This document shows, in pieces, positions 6,565-9,025 of a DNA stretch of 9,025 nucleotides. Source of the stretch: Bacillota bacterium. GTDB taxonomy: Bacteria; Bacillota; Clostridia; Christensenellales; Aristaeellaceae. The stretch covers positions 1 through 9,025 of the forward strand of contig JAEWNM010000285.1 of assembly GCA_023392755.1 (NCBI GenBank). The letters run 5' to 3'. The position numbers and the translations under genes were made by a program. A model generated the notes under the pieces. It had not been told where the DNA came from. It made no database searches and saw only the letters and a program-made list of their open reading frames with translations. Position 1 is the stretch's first letter, and each line of letters opens with the position of its first letter.

Positions 6565-7092
6565 ATGAAGAAGCTGCTGGTCCTTGCGCTTGCCCTTGTT
6601 CTGTCCTTAACCGTTATCTCAGGTGCCATGGCCGATACGCTCGGTTTGGGCGTTGTCACCGGCATCGGCTCCTCCAAGGCCGCCACGGCGGAAGCCGACG
6701 GCGTAGGTCAGGTGGATACCGCTATCTGCACCGTTATGGTGGATGACAAAGGCGTCATTACCGCAATTTTGTTCGATGTTGCCCAGACCAAGGTCGGCTT
6801 CAACGCCAAGGGCGAAATCACCGCCGATATGGCCGGCGAATTCCCCAGCAAGTATGAGAAAAAAGAAGCTTATGGCATGAAGAAGGCTTCCCCCATCGGC
6901 AAGGAATGGAACGAACAGATTGATGCCCTCATCACCTTCTGCACCGGCAAAACGCTGGAGCAGGTGCTGGCCGGCGTCAGCGAAGACAAAAACAGCGCTG
7001 TGGCCGAAGACCTGAAGGCCGGCGCAACCATCCATCTGGTGGAGCTGATCGAAGCGCTGGAGAAGGCCTACGCCGCCGCCACCGCAAAATAA
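6565..7092 (+). CDS. Small secreted protein, possibly FMN-binding (candidate ApbE flavinylation substrate)
   Basis: This 175-residue protein has a clear Sec signal peptide: MKK, a hydrophobic core at residues 4-18, and an AMA|D cleavage site after Ala23. There is no lipobox cysteine, so it is probably released or wall-associated. The mature part has a beta-rich segment, DTAICTVMVDDKGVITAILFDVAQT (51-75), of the kind seen in small clostridial FMN-binding/immunogen-like proteins (V-x-V-x-D/K-G-x-I-T-x-V-x-F-D). Then comes a polar stretch with EAYGMKKASPIGKEWNEQ (101-118). The end, D149-L-K-A-G-A-T155, followed by an amphipathic helix, closely resembles the D-x-x-S/T-G-A-T motif at which ApbE attaches FMN to Thr, except for Ala in place of Ser/Thr. 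An exported ApbE is the next gene, 352 bp on. It has its own promoter and GAAAGGGG ribosome site. The signal peptide is certain; flavin binding is inferred. A structural or ligand-binding protein without flavin is the alternative. Confidence 0.8.
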   Translation: MKKLLVLALALVLSLTVISGAMADTLGLGVVTGIGSSKAATAEADGVGQVDTAICTVMVDDKGVITAILFDVAQTKVGFNAKGEITADMAGEFPSKYEKKEAYGMKKASPIGKEWNEQIDALITFCTGKTLEQVLAGVSEDKNSAVAEDLKAGATIHLVELIEALEKAYAAATAK

Positions 7093-7129
7093 GTTTTCAT
7101 TTTCACCGGACAATACAAAAGCTACAATG

Positions 7130-7156
7130 CTGCCCACGGCTTTGCCGTGGGCAGCC
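7130..7156. repeat. Terminal palindromic repeat, copy 1 (27 bp)
   Basis: This 27-bp segment is identical to 7365-7391. It consists of CTGCCCACGGC, TTT and the complementary arm, plus two extra bases, and is extended by one G-C pair in this copy. It begins 38 nt after the stop of the secreted protein gene and may protect that mRNA's 3' end. Confidence 0.85.
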
Positions 7157-7364
7157 AGACTATCGAAAAACCCAGGGAGGAATCGGAGGGCCGAAGTCCT
7201 CCGATTCTAGATCGCAAACCAGCGACATGTGCGATGGTTTGCGAAGGAATTTTGAAAAATTCCTTCCTTGCCCGAGCAAACGGCCGCAAAAGGCGTAGCC
7301 TTTTGCAGTGTAGCGAGGGAAAAACTCAACAAAGTGGCGACAGCCACTTTGTTGATACACAGAT

Positions 7365-7391
7365 CTGCCCACGGCTTTGCCGTGGGCAGCC
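7365..7391. repeat. Terminal palindromic repeat, copy 2 (27 bp)
   Basis: This is an exact copy of 7130-7156, ending 9 bp before the extended -10 element of the apbE promoter. The hairpin occupies the place where a -35 box would be expected. Confidence 0.85.
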
Positions 7392-7399
7392 GGATTTTG

Positions 7400-7408
7400 T
7401 GGTATAAT
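7400..7408 (+). promoter_or_regulatory. Extended -10 promoter of apbE
   Basis: TGGTATAAT combines a perfect TATAAT (7403-7408) with the TGn extension. No acceptable -35 hexamer is present 16-18 bp upstream, where the terminal palindrome lies. Extended -10 promoters can work without one. Predicted start is near 7415, giving a leader of about 30 nt with AAGGAGG at 7433-7439. Confidence 0.65.
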
Positions 7409-7443
7409 GCTGGGGTAAACATCATCCGTGCCAAGGAGGCAGC

Positions 7444-8520
7444 ATGAAAAAAGTCCTGCGCATTTTGCTTGCGGCATTGCTCATACCGGTATTCGTACTC
7501 CTCCCCAATGCAAAGGCTACCGAGCCGCGGCGCTTTACCGCCCATTTTTTCAACACCTTCGATACCGTGGTCTCGCTGATAGGCTACGCCCCGGATCAGG
7601 AAACATTCGACAGCGCATTTCAGGCGGTGCAGAATCGCTTTGTATACCTTCACAGCCTGTTTGACAAATACAACGCCTACGCGGGCATCAATAACCTGTA
7701 TACCGTCAACCAAAAAGCGGCGGAGGCGCCTGTGAAAGTGGCGCCGGAGCTGATGGAAGTGCTTGTTTTCTGCCGGGAGATGCAGCAAAAATATCCCGGA
7801 ACGACGAATATCGCCCTGGGCAGCGTGCTGAACATATGGCACGACTACAGGGATGCGGCGGAAAACGATCCGGACGGCGCCGCGGTTCCGGCGCTTGAGG
7901 AGCTTTATGCCGCGGCAGCCCATACAAATATGGAAAAAGTGATCCTGGACGAGGAAAACAGCACCGTATTTTTTGAAGACCCCGGCCTGTCCCTGGATGT
8001 GGGCGCGGTGGCCAAGGGGTATGCCGCGGAATCGGCGGCACAGCTCCTGCTATCCTCTCCCATGCCATCCTTCACCATCAACGCGGGGGGAAACGTCCGT
8101 GCCGGCGACAAACCCCTGGACGGGCGCGACGCCTGGGGCGTGGGCATCCAGGACCCGTTTTCCTCGGCCTATTCCGATGCGCCCACGGTGGAAACGCTGC
8201 TCCTTCGCGACATGAGCGTTGTCACCAGCGGCATCAACGAGCGGTATTACGAGGTGGACGGTACGCGCTATCACCACCTCATCGATCCCTATACGCTCTT
8301 CCCGGCCCGGCACATGGCCTCCGTCACCATTGTGACGGAGGATTCGAAAATGGCCGATTTTCTGTCGACCACGCTGTTTATGATGCCCTATGAGCAGGGC
8401 CGCGCGCTGATTGAAGGCCTGCCCGGCGTTGACGCGTTATGGGTTATGCTGGATGGAACCATCCATTTGTCAGACGGCCTTGATGATATCGCGCTGTCCA
8501 GGCGCAATGCCAAGCAGTAA
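7444..8520 (+). CDS. apbE: FAD:protein FMN transferase (ApbE family), exported
   Basis: ApbE transfers FMN from FAD to a Ser/Thr of target proteins outside the cytoplasm, with Mg as cofactor. The 358-residue protein starts with a signal sequence (hydrophobic residues 5-21, possible cleavage after NAKA at 25) and has no lipobox cysteine, so it is either released or held by an uncleaved signal anchor. Family motifs appear in order: FNTFDTVVSL (36-45), SLFDKYN (71-77), SLDVGAVAKGYA (183-194), FTINAGGN (210-217), SVVTSGINERYY (258-269), YHHLIDP (276-282) and ADFLSTTLF (304-312). The last contains Asp305 and Thr309, the positions expected to bind Mg. The usual TG after HxIDP-x is TL here (DPYTLFPA), a small deviation. 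AAGGAGG ends only 4 nt before the ATG, which is a short spacing. The upstream secreted protein has a near-consensus acceptor motif. An MGMT-like gene follows after 50 bp, possibly in the same transcript. Confidence 0.95.
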   Translation: MKKVLRILLAALLIPVFVLLPNAKATEPRRFTAHFFNTFDTVVSLIGYAPDQETFDSAFQAVQNRFVYLHSLFDKYNAYAGINNLYTVNQKAAEAPVKVAPELMEVLVFCREMQQKYPGTTNIALGSVLNIWHDYRDAAENDPDGAAVPALEELYAAAAHTNMEKVILDEENSTVFFEDPGLSLDVGAVAKGYAAESAAQLLLSSPMPSFTINAGGNVRAGDKPLDGRDAWGVGIQDPFSSAYSDAPTVETLLLRDMSVVTSGINERYYEVDGTRYHHLIDPYTLFPARHMASVTIVTEDSKMADFLSTTLFMMPYEQGRALIEGLPGVDALWVMLDGTIHLSDGLDDIALSRRNAKQ

Positions 8521-8570
8521 GCCTTTACCCAGCCCGGGGCGTTTTGAGGGATGCAAATGAAGGAAAACCT

Positions 8571-8885
8571 ATGACAAGAGCAGAATGGTATGAGCGCATA
8601 TACGCGATGGCCGCCCGCATACCCTTTGGCCGGGTAGCCACCTACGGGCAGTTGGCTTTTCTGGCGGGCGCCCCCCGGGGTGGACGGTTGGCAGGCCAGG
8701 CGATGGCCCATGCGATGGAAGGCCGGCATATCCCCTGCCATCGGGTCGTCAACGCGAAGGGATGCTGCGCGCCGGGATATTCTGAACAGCGGGATTTGCT
8801 TCTGGCGGAAGGCGTTTCCTTTTTGAACGACGGCCGTGTGGATATGAAGCGCCATTTGTGGAACCCCGGTGAGGATATGTATTAA
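8571..8885 (+). CDS. MGMT family protein, single DNA-binding/alkyltransferase domain
   Basis: This 104-residue protein covers only the C-terminal domain of O6-methylguanine-DNA methyltransferases. IPFGRVATYGQLA (17-29) is the recognition helix region, AGAPRGGRLAGQAMAHAM (32-49) carries the presumed Arg finger (Arg39), and IPCHRVV (54-60) holds the methyl-acceptor Cys56. The Cys is kept, unlike in alkyltransferase-like proteins where it is Trp, so true repair of O6-alkylguanine is possible. Many short clostridial homologues are, however, annotated only as MGMT family. The end, LLAEGVSFLNDGRVDMKRHLW, is the usual tail of this short group. Two further cysteines follow the active site (C65, C66). 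ATG 8571 is preferred, with AAGGA 6 nt upstream; an in-frame TTG at 8544 lacks a good site. It lies 50 bp after apbE with no clear terminator between, so co-transcription is possible without an obvious functional link. Confidence 0.9.
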   Translation: MTRAEWYERIYAMAARIPFGRVATYGQLAFLAGAPRGGRLAGQAMAHAMEGRHIPCHRVVNAKGCCAPGYSEQRDLLLAEGVSFLNDGRVDMKRHLWNPGEDMY

Positions 8886-9025
8886 ATGGCACAAAATGGG
8901 CAAAAACCTGCATTCTATTGAAATTATAATGGTTTTGCAACCAAAAGTTGCGTCAATGAAAAGCAGAGTAGGTGGCGCAACCGGCCCAAATACCGCTATA
9001 CTGTGGCCGTACCAACAAGAAAGGA
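8886..9025 (+). promoter_or_regulatory. Intergenic stretch with short inverted repeats and a likely Shine-Dalgarno for the next gene
   Basis: No gene lies here. GCAAC (8937-8941) and GTTGC (8947-8951) form a 5-bp stem with loop CAAAA, and GTTGCG (8947-8952) can pair alternatively with CGCAAC (8976-8981). TATAAT (8925-8930) and TATACT (8997-9002) are possible -10 elements but neither has a convincing -35. The second sits in the loop of CGGCC (8982-8986)/GGCCG (9005-9009). AAGAAAGGA at the very end resembles a ribosome binding site for a gene just beyond the window. Confidence 0.4.

Larger units (their letters stand above)
7129..7391. repeat. Array of seven perfect hairpins in 263 nt with identical terminal palindromes (element of unknown nature)
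   Basis: This fills the 351-bp gap between the secreted protein and apbE. Stems are: 7129-7140/7144-7155 (12 bp), 7181-7189/7198-7206 (9 bp), 7212-7221/7235-7244 (10 bp), 7243-7252/7257-7266 (10 bp, sharing two bases with the previous one), 7286-7294/7298-7306 (9 bp), 7326-7338/7343-7355 (13 bp) and 7365-7375/7379-7389 (11 bp). More than half of the bases lie in stems. None is followed by a strong T run, so these are not ordinary terminators. The first and last hairpins are copies of each other, so their arms can also pair across the whole element and close it as a branched structure. It could be a MITE-like repeat, a family of dispersed intergenic palindromes or a structured RNA. No gene in it is believable; an 86-codon frame from 7147 is made of the palindromes. 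Confidence 0.75.

Noticed and set aside
7129..7160. First palindrome as an ordinary intrinsic terminator of the secreted protein gene
   Set aside because: The stem is strong but no T run follows (CAGACTATCG), and the same palindrome recurs before apbE.
7129..7391. CRISPR array
   Set aside because: The hairpin sequences differ from each other; only two copies of one 27-bp unit exist, 235 bp apart, with no regular spacers or cas genes.
7147..7407. 86-codon plus-strand frame through the hairpin array
   Set aside because: It consists of the palindromes themselves, has no ribosome site and shows no protein-like pattern.
7207..7923. 238-codon minus-strand frame spanning the hairpin array and apbE start
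   Set aside because: It crosses the palindromic array and the apbE promoter and gene; composition is that of an antisense shadow.
8544..8570. TTG start for the MGMT-like gene
   Set aside because: The ATG at 8571 has AAGGA at good spacing and begins where the conserved domain begins.

Overview
The window looks like a chromosome segment from a GC-rich member of the Clostridia (Bacillota). The evidence is a T-box riboswitch with an intrinsic terminator, strong AGGAGG-type ribosome binding sites, an indirect Asn/Gln-tRNA pathway (AspRS, GatCAB), a clostridial-type P-loop ATPase and a secreted-protein/ApbE pair. Coding regions read as GC-rich, while several intergenic stretches are AT-richer. No phage, transposase, CRISPR or plasmid genes are visible.

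Layout. (1) 1-1048: two divergent genes 51 bp apart. On the minus strand is a P-loop ATPase that runs off the left edge and carries an in-frame amber codon at 68-70. On the plus strand is a YaiI/YqxD (UPF0178) family protein. (2) 1049-1473: a weak terminator, a near-consensus sigma-A promoter whose -35 box sits exactly in the centre of a 12+12 bp dyad, and a complete T-box leader. Its specifier loop contains GAAC, which can be read as GAA (Glu) or AAC (Asn). (3) 1474-6466: an operon of an AspRS-GatC fusion, gatA and gatB. (4) 6467-7092: a separately promoted small secreted protein ending in a motif close to an ApbE flavinylation site. (5) 7093-7443: a 263-nt run of seven perfect hairpins, bounded by two identical 27-bp palindromic repeats. 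(6) 7444-8885: apbE (FAD:protein FMN transferase) and a single-domain MGMT-like protein. (7) 8886-9025: an intergenic stretch ending in a likely Shine-Dalgarno for a gene outside the window.

How the genes work together. The T-box should let transcription continue into the operon when uncharged tRNA-Asn, and possibly tRNA-Glu, accumulates. The operon product charges tRNA with Asp and amidates the mischarged Asp-tRNA-Asn (and Glu-tRNA-Gln). The synthetase and the GatC subunit are one polypeptide, which physically ties the two steps together. Downstream, a secreted protein with a D-x-x-A-G-A-T motif lies one gene away from an exported ApbE, which suggests an extracytoplasmic flavoprotein and its modifying enzyme.

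The most interesting items are the dual-codon T-box on a fused AspRS-GatC operon, the hairpin array with its terminal repeats, the dyad centred on the -35 box, and the unconventional putative flavinylation target.
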